Notes: generated by a model not told the origin, from the letters alone. DNA of 64,000 bases from Nipponacmea schrenckii (GCA_030562195.1 JAUJPP010000003.1:45948602-46012601), one strand, 5' to 3'; positions 19,862 through 32,810 are shown, counted from the stretch's first letter. Program-made: numbers and translations.

Positions 19862-22743
19862 TTAACTTTCATCTTCCAAACTAACTTCTTTATAAAAGCT
19901 GTTTTTTCGGCAAGAATTTTCTGTTGCTCCATATTCATACGGCAAATGATCATCAATGGGATTTCCTGTCGTCATCAATACATCTGTATTCGACTGATCT
20001 GATGGTTTTTGATATCTTTTTCTTATTGGAATGATTAAGACAACTATACCACCAACGACACAACATCCACCTCCCAAAACAATTCCAACGCCCAAACCAT
20101 AGCCATCTTCCAGCGATCCTTAAACGTTAACAACAGCACGTGTTATTTAAAAAGTAAATACTAATTCTAAACATTTTACATATTTCTTTCATTCGTGATA
20201 ACATTCAATCTAAAGGGGTTTAATACACTATTAACTTTCCTTTTATTCCTTTCTATTTAATTTTGTAAACTCGTCTGCACTTTCCAAAAAGGCTTGGGAA
20301 ATGAAAGACATAATTCAAATTTTTGTAAAGGGTTCCAGAGAGAAAAAAAATGTCCCCTTGGCAGTTAGGAGACATTCGTAGTCGCAATACGAACTACTTA
20401 CAATACAATACAGTCTTATGCTAAATTTAAAGATTATAACACGCTTTCCCACCACTCAAACCACCCAGAAGTAATCGAATATTGTTATTTGGTACTTTTG
20501 TTTATAATAACGAGCCAAGTTTATGCTATACATATTGAATGAATAATAAGTAATACAATTTCTTACCTGCTATGGAAGGTCCTAAAAACGCCCCAAGTCC
20601 GTTTGCTATCATTATTACACCCACACCGTCTCCGAATAATTCTGGACCCAGAATATCAGCTAGAATAGCTAGCAGGTATCCAAGTATTATTCCAATGAAA
20701 AATCCGCTTAAAATTGATAGTGTGATATAGATATGTAGTCCTGCAAGTAATGGCAGCAGAAGCAGCGAAATCCCAGCAAGGACGTTCACTAAAGCAAAGG
20801 TATAATATGAATTAAGTTTTTTGATATTGCTCAATACTCCACCTGTCAAACATCCAACAAAACTTCCCAAACCGTTTAAAGTCACTACAAAGGCACTGTC
20901 TATTTTTGAAATGCCTTGTTCAACACAAAATTCTGCCAGTAGGGCTAATATTATAGCAAGTCCCATATTCCAAAATATATTATTAACAAAATAAACCAGA
21001 AAATCTATATCCGTTAATATGTATTTGACCAATTTCTTTAAATACGGCATCTTCTGAAAGTCTGTATTGGGAGCCGAGGCCATCGTATCTTGGGCCACGA
21101 CGAACTGTACGTCTTCTTCCGTTCCCACAAGTGTAATTGGAGTGAGTTCCTTTGTAATATTATTATCAATATCCGATATTACCACCCTTAATCGAAGTTT
21201 TGATACGCTACCCTTCTCAACTGCATCACCAAGGTTGGAACTAATGGAGGGTACTTCAGAGCTCGATATGATTTTGGTTTTAGGTTTCATAGGTACGGGA
21301 CGTAAGAGTGCACCAAATACAATTATATTTAAACTGACACCTGTTAAAATTATCAGAGATCCCCGCCAAGTATATTCCTCAATAAGATAAGCTATAACTA
21401 TAGGTCCAATTGTTATTCCTAAACCAGATCCTGCAGTGGCTATACCTGTTGCTAATCCTCGTTTAGAATCATAATACAGGCCGCTTAGTACATGAGAGGG
21501 TACGTATGAAAGACAGCCGCCCAATCCTGAAAAGTAAATTGAAGATAGCATTTAAAACTGTATTCCTAGCACAAATAGTGCTATATGGACCCAGATGAGC
21601 GAGAAAAATAGCTTATTCAATTTGTAATAGCAAATAATCCAACTTTCCGAATATTTGCAAATCAGAGATATATTTTGAAAACCTCAGTAATTGAAATGAA
21701 TGGGGGAGAAATCAAGAATAATGAAAAATTATCGTGTATTCCTCCATACCGGAAACTTTAAAAAGAGATAACTAACGAATGGTACATTTCTTATATTTGG
21801 TTGAAATTACTTACCATTTACAACTCCGTATACAAAGTATAAATAATTGATACTTGGTAACCATGGTATAGCTAATATACCTATCGAACACATGAACCCA
21901 CCACAAATAACCACTTTTCTATGAGAAAATCTGTCCATTAAATAGCTAGCCAGGGGACCTGAAAATGATAATGCATATGGCATAAGAAAGTTCAATTATG
22001 ATCGTCGTCCATGTCCGTCCGTCGGTCCTCCGGTCCACCATTGTAAAACTCAAGAAGGCACGAATCTTGACCGATTGGCAAAACATAGTATGTGTGTTTG
22101 TAATCATCCAAGGATGAACCTTATTGAAAACCAGAATGATAAAAAATTAAAAGTTTGAGTTATTGCCCTTGTTCTTGAAAAAGAGTTGATATTTTTTAGC
22201 TTGTAAACACTCTTTAATTGCAAATAAAAGTGAATAAACTAGAAATAAATGAAATTCAGTATGATTTATTTTGACTGAATCATAAGGTAACGGGTCCGGA
22301 ATTTTAAAGGCAATCATTTGTCTATGTACAATTGTAGAAATTTAAAGTGGCATAGCTTAGTTCTGACTTATACCATCCCTGCGCTCCCATTAGACAGATC
22401 CATCAACAATAATGTCTGGTGGAACCCCTCTGAACTCCACGAAACCTCAACTAATGGTTGACGGATCTGAGGTCATATATATATTATGGGGTAAAATAGG
22501 TATAACTATTGAAAATAATTATTTCATATTTCACTAACCTGTCCCAAGAAAAACTCCGAGGTTTATTGAAGAAATCAGTGAGACTTCCAAAGCATCCGTT
22601 TCAAAATCATCCAAAAACTCCACATTGTAAACACCTATAGAACCACTGATTCCAAAGGCAATAAACTGTATCATGAAAGCTGAGAAAATGATAACTAGTC
22701 CCCATACACCACCTTCCATGTTGGCTATATCCGAACATCTCAT
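19862..22743 (-). CDS. MFS transporter of the monocarboxylate transporter (SLC16-like) family
   Basis: Four coding exons join in phase: 22743-22539, 21958-21815, 21526-20567 and 20118-19862, giving 521 residues. All introns are GT-AG (donors GTTAGT, GTAAGT, GTAAGA). TM1 contains EGGVWGLVIIFSAF, a variant of the MCT DGGWGW motif. Residues 134-152 read YYDSKRGLATGIATAGSGL, close to the MCT signature after TM4. A long hydrophilic loop (RPVPMKPK... to about residue 280) separates two six-helix halves, and a last hydrophobic helix precedes a polar cytoplasmic tail. The protein likely moves organic acids or related small solutes across the plasma membrane; the substrate cannot be told. A second possible start lies nine codons downstream. 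The intron at 21959-22538 holds a dispersed repeat fragment near 22000. Confidence 0.85.
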
Positions 22744-24924
22744 CTCGACAATAATATAAAGTCCTTATACAACAATAAAGAGCACATAGACACCAGTGAG
22801 TTAGAACAATTACAATTTTAACAAACTTAATGAAAACGTGCTAAGAAACTTAAAAGATTTTATATAATTATTCAGTTTTATGTAAACAACACTGTACACA
22901 TGATGGTGTGTCTATTACACCAGGCACGACTAGATAACGTTTTATCTCATGGGGTATTCTGTACATATCTTGAAAAACATAAATGGCCAGTCATAGTATC
23001 TAATAAATTTAATTCCAGCAATCCAAATCACCATATTCGTGTTTATACATGTACATTATTAATTTTTGGAATTTCTCTCTTCTTCTTTACATTTGGTATA
23101 GATTGACCATATTATACACTGAAGTAGTATATAAGGTCTGCGCCTTAAATACGCTCACAGTGATAATGTATTATGAAACAAAGTCCGCTCCAAGACTATC
23201 AAAATAAATTCAGCTGTGAATATATATATTCACATATGATACTAGTAGTACGGGCCAAGAAACGACGTGGACGCCATTCGCCTTTTCAAGTTTTTAATTT
23301 CAATAGCACCATTTCTGCACAATTTCAACATTTAAGGACCATGGCCTGTAATGCTATATACTACTATTACAAATATATTATCTACCTTACCAGAAAGAAG
23401 TTTTCAAGTTCAAAAGGAAAATATGATTTCGGCAAAAATACTATCATACTCTGAAACACATATCTGAAGTATATGTCATGGAGTATGTATGGGAGTACGT
23501 TGGTGACAAAAATACACGTCCATTACTATAAATAAGGATATAAAAAAGAAAAACAAAGCTTGATTCGTATAGTTATTCTCGTTTCATGCTGTACCATTGT
23601 TTTTTTTTTTTGGCTTATGAATGAACTTTACGTAATGGTTATACACCTATAGAAAGTGTTTTACAACACCATTTCACCTATAAGATATTGTTTCAAAAGG
23701 CTTACATAGATATAACTGTTGGTCGTATTGTATTTTTCTTAACATGCATCTATCTATATACGTTTTTTTAACTTTATTGTTGCCACCCATGTTGACTCAA
23801 TTATGATAAACCCTATTGAAATCGTGGTTACGCAAGAAAAGGGTATTGAATAAAACAACGGCGATCAAAGGTGATAAACTTTATGATTTAAGTAAAAAAA
23901 TAATTGTCTGAACTGTTACGGTAGGAGTAGGTTCTTTATTCAGCAACATGGTATGCTAATTTCAATGATGGGTATTTCGGCGATGTTGCTTCGAAGTTAT
24001 TGTCCTTAACTCAGGCAAAACGCTTCAAAAATTGTTTGTAAACACAACAAAAACTACGCGTTATACCTGATTTGAATGAAATTTGGTGTGATAAATTTTT
24101 ATAGATGAGATACAGTTCAAGTTCGAATTAGCCGATTTGTCGATGTACAGTTTTTGAATTTTTGCCCCTGACTATGGCAAAATGCCTCAGATAAATCATT
24201 AGAAACTTCAGTTTTTATCTGAATTAAATGAAATGCGATCGTGTTCGCAATTTCCGTGATTGATTCTTGAGTTATTGTTCTTCTTTGATAAAAGATACAA
24301 AAAATTTAAAATTCTCAAAATCAAGGATATAATTTCGTCCCTCTATCACACCTGACATACCGGGTCGAGTTACAGATAATCTTTCTCCAACGGGTTCCTC
24401 CTCATGCAACATTCAAAACTGGAACTTGAAACAAAAGAACCTGGCCAAGATTTCTAGTTGAAGTTTCATTAATAACTACATCGGCATTACGCATTTCATA
24501 GAAATTTATGACACTTCAAATACCTGTGATTAGAATATGGAACCTTGGTAAGACCCGTACTTCAGGATAAAGAGGGGTTAATATTGAGTTTGAATCCGCA
24601 TGTAACATTGAAAGCTGCCATTAGGACATTCAAATATCGAAATTGCTTTGAATCAAATAAACATTAAATGACAATAAAAAAGGATGCGAGGGTCATTATC
24701 TTCTTTCTTCCTTTGGGATGTGGATATTCCACAGCTATTGTTCATACATCCAATGACTTAGTCGTGAAATTGATCCATTGAAGTTATCAATCGTCAAATT
24801 AGTACCGGATGATTTTGATACTACAACGTTTCCAAGAATTTTTCTAGATATACACTGAAACTGTCGGATGTTTTGCTATACAAATCGTTTAAATAACGTT
24901 CAACTTAAGATGATGACGACGAAG
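22744..24924. other. Intergenic with one degraded dispersed repeat
   Basis: No gene is recognised. The frames at 22900-23454 show no domain. Around 23985-24330 the text (TGAATGAAATTTGGTGTGAT, TGAGTTATTGTTC) belongs, in inverse orientation, to the ~160-bp repeat family seen at 34575-35712. No promoter for the transporter is evident beyond the ATG-proximal sequence. Confidence 0.4.
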
Positions 24925-25096
24925 AGATTTTTTTTTTTTTTTTTTTTTTTTTGTAAACATATTTTATTCACAAGAAAAGGATTGGGGAACAGGCAATGCC
25001 GATAATACCCCTCTCCAAGATACAATATTCATAATATACAAAAACAGAATGTCTATATACACATATACATTACCACACGATGGCGTGTTCTACACC

Positions 25097-25578
25097 TTAA
25101 AGGGGCACATGCTTGATTTGTTTCGGACAATCATCCGACAGCCTCAAACACATGAAATCTTTTGTTTAGCTAATCAGACATAGTCTACAGAGCTTACCTT
25201 TGAAATTTGAGCCTTCAAATCCATGGGTATACATATTTATCCGTGTTTGAAAATCATAATGTCTTAAGATATTATGAACGTCCCGCCATATTGGAAAATC
25301 AAAGAGTTATAAATAGACTACTGCGCAGGCCCACACTGATAAAACAAAAAGAAAGTACATGTAATAACAATTGTAGATTTTGTCAACAGGACACACAATT
25401 TTCAGACTGACTGAAGACCAGCCGCGTACAGCACGGAAAAAAAAAATAAAAAGTGAAATTTTTGAGGTATATTTCAAGGTATTTTGCGATTTTCTTAGAG
25501 CTTGAGAATTTCTGAGGACTGTTTAAATGTAACAAAGGCCCAAAACGACCACTAAAAATCAAGATTGTGCCCCTTTAA
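25097..25578. mobile_element. TTAA-flanked MITE, copy 1
   Basis: Borders are TTAA|AGGGGCACATGCTTG and its inverse, ending GTGCCCCT|TTAA, with an internal 474 bp. It is closely related to 34077-34571, sharing TTTCGGACAATCATCCGACA and GACTGACTG-AGACCAGCCGC. The internal ATCATCCGACAG block and AT-rich body contain no credible protein. The poly(T) run at 24930-24952 lies outside and may be the tail of another insert. Confidence 0.8.
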
Positions 25579-26399
25579 AGAAACCTAAAAGACATACTGT
25601 AAAGTATAAATGGTAGAAGAGAATTAAAGTGATTACATGAGAAAGTAATAATATATCTTTTAGAGTGCTTACGAGCAAGTATTTGAAAGCGTTTTTGGGA
25701 TCAAGGACAATAACTCATGTTAAATATTTTTCGATTGATTAGGGTTCACTCTCGCGTGAATACAAACTCAACCAACTTTTTTTAGAAAATCAAGCAAGAA
25801 TTGTGCCTTCTATAGGGTGTTTACAAGCGAACGGGCAAAAGTTTGGAACGATTGGCATGGGTGATGAAATATAATCGTGATCGTATAGAAATGTTTCCAC
25901 CTCCTCTAATATGATACACCTTGTGTAACAATAATAAAGGGAGTTTCCTGATAGCTATGACACGTTACGATGGATTTTGTCGGTTATCTCAATGAACAGT
26001 TTTAGTTATGAATTATAGAATTCATTTTTGAGATAATGTGTTTAATGGTCGACATGTTAATAATATAAGCAGGTGGTTTAATACACTACTAAATTAATTC
26101 TAGTGAAATATTTATAAAGGCGTTCCTACATCTTACCTAAATCTTTAAATCTACAATCTTACAGGTTACTAAACAGATAATTACCAAGGCAACACAAGGT
26201 TCTAAAAGAAGCCTTCAAAGTCTGGGAAACGAAGAAGACAATCTCTTCTCGTTAATTAAGACACCACATGGTACACATTCAAATAACAATGGGTCTCTAT
26301 ATAAACTATCGAACTAAAGAAGGTTTTCACTGACTTCACTTAACCAAAAAACAAAGGACTAATTCTCTGATAAAAGTATAAACAGAAATCATTTTCCGC

Positions 26400-28027
26400 A
26401 ACTCCAAATACCTGTCAAACAAATGTCAGATCGCGATGTTTGCAGACGACAGCACTTTTTGGAGCAATGGTTACTTATACAAAAACCTAAAAGAACGGAT
26501 GCAACTATGCTTGAATCGCTTTGCAAAGTGGACAAATGACTGGGGATTCAGAATATCCAAAGCCAAAACGGTGGGAATGTTGGTCTGCGCAGACCCCCAG
26601 GTGACCGATATGCGACTAGTTTTGGATGGCGAATAGGAAACTCTCATGGGGACCCCACATCACAAATATCAAACACAGGTGCCAAGCTTTGCTGAATTTA
26701 ATCAGAAATATATCTGGCAATGAATGGGGTGCCAATGTGGTGACGCTCATGATGATCTATCGTGCGCTGATCCGGCCCATCTTGAACTACGGTTCACAGG
26801 CATTCATGACTGCTAGACCACAATGCTTCTGGATAAACTTGATATAATACAGCACAAAGCACTCCGCATAGCCACCGGAGGAGGTATCGGAATAAAAACG
26901 GAGTCGCTACTCCGAGATGTTGGTGAGGTCCCTCTCAAACTCCGCAGAGAGGAGCAAGCTCTAAGATACTGGTCAAAAATCAAGCACCTTGGAGAATCAT
27001 CTCCCACCTACCTCGAGATCACGAGGTTCAGGCAAGCCAAAAAGAATATAAGTTTTGGCCAGGCAGTTCGGGAATCCGTTCGAAAATATGGGCTAGATAG
27101 GTTGCCCATCAGAGAGTTTGCTCTCCCCCAGATTTCTCCTTGGCCCATAAGGTGCAGAAGACGTAAAACTCCATTCATTTCATTTCATTTCCAGATTGCT
27201 CCTTGGACGATCAAGCCTCCTTTTGTCGACATCTCTCTCGCTACGAGATTGGATAAGAAACGGGACGATCCCTGCATCGCTCGGATGATCGCTTTAACTC
27301 ATATGGACGCTAGGTGGTCGGAAAGCACCCGTATCTACACTGATGGTTCACATAACCCGGAAAATAGTAAGACCGGGTTGGGAATTTATATCCCTTCGAG
27401 CAGTACAAGAATAATCAAGCGACTACCCAATAACTGTTCGGTGTATACTTGCTTGCAATCCTCTATGCGGTACAATATTCCACAAGCCACCAAAATCCAA
27501 ATTATGTAGTATTAAGCGACTCGCTTAGCAGTCTGATGTCGATTGTCAACGACTCTTCGAGTTCCCAATCGGGGCTAGTGGATGAAATCAGGCAAGCGTG
27601 CTCATTAATACATAGTCAAGGCAAATCAATCGAGCTGGCATGGATCCCGTCTCATGTTGGCATACAAGGAAATGAGATTGCAGATGAACTCTCAAAACAA
27701 GGACTAGATCTAACGGAAATTGAGCCGATAGACTACAGCTTATCAGAAGTCCGGAGCATGATCGGTAAAAGCATCAAATCTGCATGGGAGGTAATTCTCG
27801 TGGATGCTGATACGCTTCGCTTCAGACTAAACGATAGCATTAGCAGTAAAGTAATTTTGCACCATCCCAATCGAAGGATCTGTCTATTGGTCGCTCGTCT
27901 GAGAATGATGGGTGAGGTAAGAAATCACAAATACGAACTAAAGCTATGTCCCTGCGGTGAAGCTGGTACCGCAGAACATCTGTTAATCCATTTTGTCACA
28001 TACGGGAGAGGGTATGTCGGCAATTTG
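26400..28027 (+). pseudogene. 5'-truncated non-LTR retrotransposon with RNase H (I/Jockey-group)
   Basis: The frame opens at about 26400 with the RT catalytic motif CQIAMFADDSTFW. It continues through ISKAKTVGMLV, a thumb-like region (YRALIRPILNYGSQAF) and IIQHKALRIATGG. An RNase H domain follows with YTDGSHNPEN, an E in LLAILYAVQYS, LSDSLSSL, and WIPSHVGIQGNEIADELSK (His and Asp). The end is a CPCGEAGTAEHLL zinc-like motif. At least three frame changes (about 26635, 26830 and 27460) separate parts. A C-terminal RNase H is typical of the I superfamily; the exact clade is not determined. The 5' half, including the endonuclease, is missing. Confidence 0.85.
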
Positions 28028-28213
28028 TGAAGCAGTTTATTATTTCCGTAAAGAAATAGGAATGATTACCTAGGTAGCACATCAGAAGAGCGTCCTGCTC
28101 ATCTGTAGGTATGACGTCGAACGTGGACTCAGTCTTCGGTAAAACGTCAATGAAGAATCACAGAAGAAGGACAGAAGAAGTTTAAAGAGCACATCGCTCT
28201 CTATAAGAAGAAA

Positions 28214-28335
28214 GAAGGCAGTTACAGAAGAAGAACGAAGAATCAAGATACAGAAGAAGAACGAAGAATCAAGATACAGAAGAAGAACGAAGAAGGAAGA
28301 TACAAAAGAAGAACGATGAGTAAAGATATAGAAGA
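28214..28335. repeat. ~26-bp minisatellite after the LINE
   Basis: Four to five copies of ATACAGAAGAAGAACGAAGA plus a short spacer follow one another. The array lies just downstream of the LINE end and may belong to its 3' region. Confidence 0.75.
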
Positions 28336-29368
28336 AGCCATGGGAGCAGGTCCTTACTCAACGTCCGCGATATGGTTTTGGTTACCGAAGCAGACATAAT
28401 ACCTACCAGTCAGTCATTTTCCTAGATTTAAAATGAAAATGCATTGCCATCAAGACTCTTCAGTTGTTGGATAACGTCAGGTAGAGGAATGGAGGAAATA
28501 GTAAAGATTTACAAGGGGGGTGAGGGCAATAGTAAGGATTTATAAAGGAAGGGGGGATAATAATAAAGATTTATATGTAAAGGGGGTGGGTCTTACCATG
28601 AGTTCATTGGAGTTTGGAGGTAGTACAGCAGGTTGTCTCAGCTGACAATCAAACCTAGAGATGATCAACGGGGTTTATGTCTGGAAGTAAAGGTGGTCCG
28701 GATAATACGTTGAGGGTTTTTTTTTTTTTTGATTCAGGTATGTCAATCATCTACCATCTTCTTGCGGAAGCGTATTTTGGGCTTATCCTGTTATTCCTTT
28801 TTTTTTCTTCTGAATCTGAAACCTTCTTAAACTCAAAACTGTGCATTCTTGGAGTCATTAATTGTTATTGTGGAAAAAATAGGGAAATGTGGAGAACCTG
28901 ACCGTGAAAATTTTCTTCGTATTTACGCTAATTAGACCTAAAAATTAATTGGGGAAATATAAGACAAACTGGTATCCCCGATCATTATAAAATCCTTTTC
29001 TCGATTGTAGATGGTGTTTTTTCAAAAGGCTATAGTTTCCCTGTTCTTTTGGATGATGGTACAATCGAAAATCGCAAGTGGAAGGTGTGTGGCACTATAA
29101 AGTGCCAACGCTCGTTGTCGTAAACCTTTGTCTTTCATATGAGGAAGTGTAAACGGTGGCCAAGTCGATCTGTCAAAAGGCGTTTTTGTCGGCCAATTAG
29201 AATTGAGGATTCAAAAATCATATTAGCCGAAAAAAAAGCCTCGGTCATAAATTCAATGACATCTTTTAATAGACATGTTATTGCATGAATTGTTCAGCCT
29301 AAGGGACGCAACTATATATTGCCATACTTCAGACTACAAACATGAGTGACAAGTAGATACCGGAAAAA
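28336..29368. other. Intergenic upstream of RPS15A, no gene seen
   Basis: It contains short purine-rich repeats around 28495-28590 (AAAGATTTATA plus GGGGGTG) and AT-rich sequence. No coding signal is seen. Confidence 0.4.
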
Positions 29369-29420
29369 CATTTACCGGAAGTTTTCACTGAGTCGGTCTT
29401 TTGAAGCCGTCTTAATAAAG
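29369..29420 (+). promoter_or_regulatory. Candidate RPS15A promoter and non-coding exon 1
   Basis: ACCGGAAGT at 29374-29382, a good ETS/GABP site, is followed 16 bp later by CTTTTGAAG (from about 29398), a TOP-like pyrimidine start typical of ribosomal protein mRNAs. The short exon would end at 29420 before a GTAAAC donor. The first intron would then run to the acceptor at 30037 and contain a snoRNA. The start site is inferred. Confidence 0.4.
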
Positions 29421-29769
29421 GTAAACATGGTGGCATATAGCTGTTGAATAAATCCAACTGAATCACAGTCCAAAATAGGTTTATCGCCCCAGATCTGTAA
29501 CAGTTTCATGTAGTAATCTATTTCCTTCCCGATGATGTGTAAAACTTACACCTAATTCGCTGTAAAATAGACGAAAAATTGATTTAATCTGACAGGGGTC
29601 TGTTAAAAATTTGTTCGAATAATAGGCTACTTCTACTTGGTCAAATCATGTGGTATTCTCCTTAGAGACAAGAAAGGATACTTACCGAAAATGATACATG
29701 GCTGGACGAAAATCTAGCAATTTCTTTGGATATGCATCTTATGCAAAGTAGGATACATTCATGTCTTAT

Positions 29770-29833
29770 CACCAGAATGATGCTCAACCTTCGTTCTTCT
29801 GCACTTCTGAAGACAATTTTTGTCTGACTGGTG
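29770..29833 (+). ncRNA. C/D-box snoRNA in RPS15A intron 1
   Basis: The terminal stem CACCAG (29770-29775) pairs with CTGGTG (29828-29833). Box C is ATGATGC (29777-29783; last base off consensus). Box D' is CTGA (29807-29810) and box D is CTGA (29824-29827). The guide before D' ends CTTCTGCACTT, which could pair with AAGTGCAGA, a motif I recall from large-subunit rRNA. The modified target is an inference. Confidence 0.7.
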
Positions 29834-30045
29834 GTAAAAAGTCATAAAATCAAACCAGTTTTGCTTTGAATTATAAAATAGATCGAGGTTATGTCCAAGT
29901 TCCAAACTTGCACAATGTTTGTCAGGAAATTGAAAATCACTTATTTACTTTTACTGCGAAACAAAGTGGGGGAAATGAAGGAACAAGTTCCCACATACAG
30001 TCTTTAGGATCTAATTTATAAGCTTATTTTGTTTCAGCTGCCAAG

Positions 30046-32772
30046 ATGGTTATGATCAGCGTGTTAGCGATGGCCCTGAATAGAATAACTGCTGCTGAAA
30101 GGCGTGGTAAACGACAGGTCATATTACGACCAAGTTCAAAGGTCATCATTCGCTTTCTCACAGTAATGATGAAACATGGTAAGTCATTTTACAAACATTT
30201 TCAATAATAATTTTAAATCCATACATAATTTCAATTGACTGCATACTATTCACAGAGGGTAAAAGTATTTCCCACTTCAACTTTCCCTTTGCTCTTAATG
30301 GTCAAGGGGGGTCTTTACCTAGATGTCAAGTTAAAAATGTTAGTAACGCAAGTATTCGAATTCAAACACTATTTTCATTAATTTAGATTGTTAATCAATT
30401 AATTAATGTTGATTGATTTACATGGTTATTAAGGGTATATCAAGGTTTATTGAATGTCACGTTTATATATTAAGCTTATTTTTTTAGGCTATATTGGTGA
30501 ATTTGAAATAATTGATGATCACAGGAATTGTAAAATTGTTGTTAACTTGACAGGAAGATTAAATAAAGTGAGTATGAAATCTTAAATTAATCACCAGAAT
30601 GATGTGTAACCTTCGTTCTTCTGTACTTCTGAAGACAATTTTGTTTCTGACTGGTGACAATATTTTAATAGTTTAATTTTTTGGGTATGATGGCCTTCAT
30701 CATAAAAGTCATGATTTTATATCAACAATATGGGTAGGCCTACTGGTGGATGTTTTATTTCTTAATTTTGTTTTCAGTGTGGTGTTATCAGTCCTAGATT
30801 TGATGTATCTATCAGACAATTAGAAAAATGGACCAACCAACTTTTACCATCAAGACAATTTGGGTGAGTGAAGTACAGAGGAGACATCTCACTCTGATTG
30901 TTGCATGGTTATGTCCTTGTATATTTACAATACCTTACACCTTAAATGTTTGAACCCGAAATGCTGCAAAACCGGCTTGACGTTATGGCGTATTATCCCG
31001 AAAGGTCGGTTTGGCGGCTTTAAGTTAGGCCGCTTTGACTTATTTCCCTTAGCAACAAATCAGCCAATCAAATTATCTCTCACCGCTTGTCTGTCAACAA
31101 ATAATGGTGCTGATCTTTCGCTACTTTTTCTTTCGAAATTTAACTGTTTTTTCGATGATAAATGACTGCTAAACGACTAAGTACATCGGAGGCTCTTGCC
31201 ATGATAATGAGCGATGCGGAGGATATGAATGGATCTGTTTATAGTAATGAAAGTGACTTTGAAATAAGAAAATGTTGATCCAAATATGAATATTGAAAAT
31301 GACAGAAATTTTAGCCAAGATGAATATTGTACGGTACGCAACTTTCACATAAGAAGTTTTCATTCAATTCCTGTTAAAATGAAGTCATATAACGTTCTGT
31401 AAAGTCAGGGAGGGGTAGGCAGCACCAGAAATATATTCAGGGTTCAAAGGGTTGAATGGTCACTTATTTATTTACTCCAGTATTTCTGAAGGCCTGAACA
31501 ATGTGTTTTAAGGGGGTTGACAACCCTAAACCTATGTACAAAAAATAGACGATTTCAACCACTTCTTTTCCACCTATCTGAAATATTTAAATATCCATGG
31601 AAAGAGGGGACTTTCAGCTATCCAAAAATATAAAATTTATTTCTTTATGACATTTCAACTTTAAGAAATAAGATATAAAAGATGAACGAAAAAAACGTCA
31701 ATTATTCCCTTAAAATTAGCATATCTACTAGACTATTTAATGTAGAAGGTTGAAATTTTGCACAACGCAAGTCTACATATATCTCTACAAAATTACGTTG
31801 GCTTTTTGGAAAATTTTGTTTTGTTCTGAAGATATTGATAGAAATCAAAATTTTGCGAGTGTATTTACGAAAAATTGAATTTTTAAAAAACTATTCATTT
31901 TATAAAAAAAAGCCAACGTAAAGTTATAGAGGACATCGTAAGCTTTAGCTGAAGCCAAAGTTTGTAAAAATCGGATAAATTGTAAGCGAGATATGCTTTT
32001 GGAAAAATGACTTTTTTTTTTCAACATTTTGCAAACACATGTAAACCTTACGTAATTAACGACCATGTTGTTAAAAGATTGTCTTTCATGCTGTAGAAAT
32101 CTTTAAGCACCTTTTAGGCATCGATATGCACCGATATCCACACAATTGGAGTGCTAAAACAATGGATTAGCACATGTCAAAACACCCCTACCCACCAATC
32201 ATAAAATTTTCTTTGTTTACATGTGACGTAAAGATTTATGGGACATCACGTGACTTCTGGATTCCCCCGATACACAAACTTTTATTAACAATAACTGACC
32301 GGCAAACGTAGAGAATGTTTATTTAGCCCATGACGTTGTAATCACAAATGTCAACTGACAACGTAATTTGTACGTCTACATAGAGGAATACCCCGTTTTG
32401 TTCTATAAATAGATTATCTTCACGGACGGATATCAGACGAACTACTGAAGCGATTGAGCTAAAATTTTTACTAGATGAGTTTCTTTTAATGCCAAATAGA
32501 ATGGATATAAACTTAATACGTTTCTTGATTGAAATACACTTCGAACGATAAGGTTGTCAACCCCCTTAAGTGAAATAGGTCTGAATATTTTAGGCTTATT
32601 TTTTTTTGCCAACCAATATCCTTACTACTTATGCTAATGTTTGATCTATTTTTAAATAGTTGGTAATTATATTTCAGATATTTAGTGTTAACAACATCAG
32701 GGGGTATCATGGATCACGAAGAAGCCAGGAAAAAGCATCTTGGAGGAAAGATTCTAGGATTCTTTTTCTAAA
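30046..32772 (+). CDS. RPS15A: 40S ribosomal protein S15a (uS8)
   Basis: Exons 30046-30178 (exon begins 30038), 30488-30567, 30778-30863 and 32679-32772 join to 130 residues, the normal length. Splice sites are GT-AG and the polyadenylation signal AATAAA is at 32811-32816. The C-terminal two thirds is canonical: [38 protein letters not shown] and [20 protein letters not shown], ending FFF. The protein binds 18S rRNA in the small-subunit platform. The first 30 residues ([20 protein letters not shown]) differ more than expected from the usual MVRMNVLADALKSI-type start, so this may be a paralogue. Introns 1 and 2 carry snoRNAs, and the 1.8-kb intron 3 carries two TTAA transposons. Confidence 0.93.
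30592..30656 (+). ncRNA. C/D-box snoRNA paralogue in RPS15A intron 2
   Basis: Nearly identical to the copy in intron 1: stem CACCAG/CTGGTG (30592-30597 and 30651-30656), box C ATGATGT, D' CTGA (30629-30632) and D CTGA (30647-30650). It differs at a few bases, including CTGTACTT for CTGCACTT in the guide. Both copies were probably derived by intron-to-intron duplication. Confidence 0.7.
30942..31455 (+). mobile_element. piggyBac-derived short element in RPS15A intron 3
   Basis: The left border is TTAA followed by ATGTTTGAACCCG. The right end reads TCAGGGTTCAAAGGG then TTGA, one change from TTAA. The inverse of the right end (CCCTTTGAACCCTGA) has the CCCTTT start common to piggyBac elements. 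Inside, 31162-31278 encodes a short piggyBac-like N-terminus. The element is about 506 bp and internally deleted. Confidence 0.6.
31162..31278 (+). pseudogene. N-terminal stub of a piggyBac-type transposase
   Basis: A 38-codon frame begins [18 protein letters not shown], continues with an acidic stretch and ends at TGA. A basic start, an EAL-type helix and then an acidic run is how many piggyBac-like transposases begin. No DDD catalytic core follows. The assignment rests on this short similarity plus the TTAA borders. Confidence 0.45.
31508..32569. mobile_element. 1.05-kb TTAA transposon, copy 1 (RPS15A intron 3)
   Basis: Borders are TTAA|GGGGGTTGACAACC and the inverse GGTTGTCAACCCCC|TTAA. 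It is the reverse complement of the copy at 54186-55206 and very similar along its whole length. It holds no transposase. A 73-codon minus-strand frame (32066-31845) is partly conserved in the other copy, where it is frameshifted, so it is probably not protein-coding. Confidence 0.85.
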
Positions 32773-32810
32773 CAAAAACTGAAAAAAATGTGAAAAACCC
32801 ATTGGAAATA

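Noticed and set aside
21067..21390. 107-codon plus-strand frame
   Set aside because: Antisense shadow of the SLC16-like large loop exon.
29660..29700. Donor-like ACTTACC as an exon border upstream of RPS15A
   Set aside because: It is a minus-strand donor with no associated reading frame.
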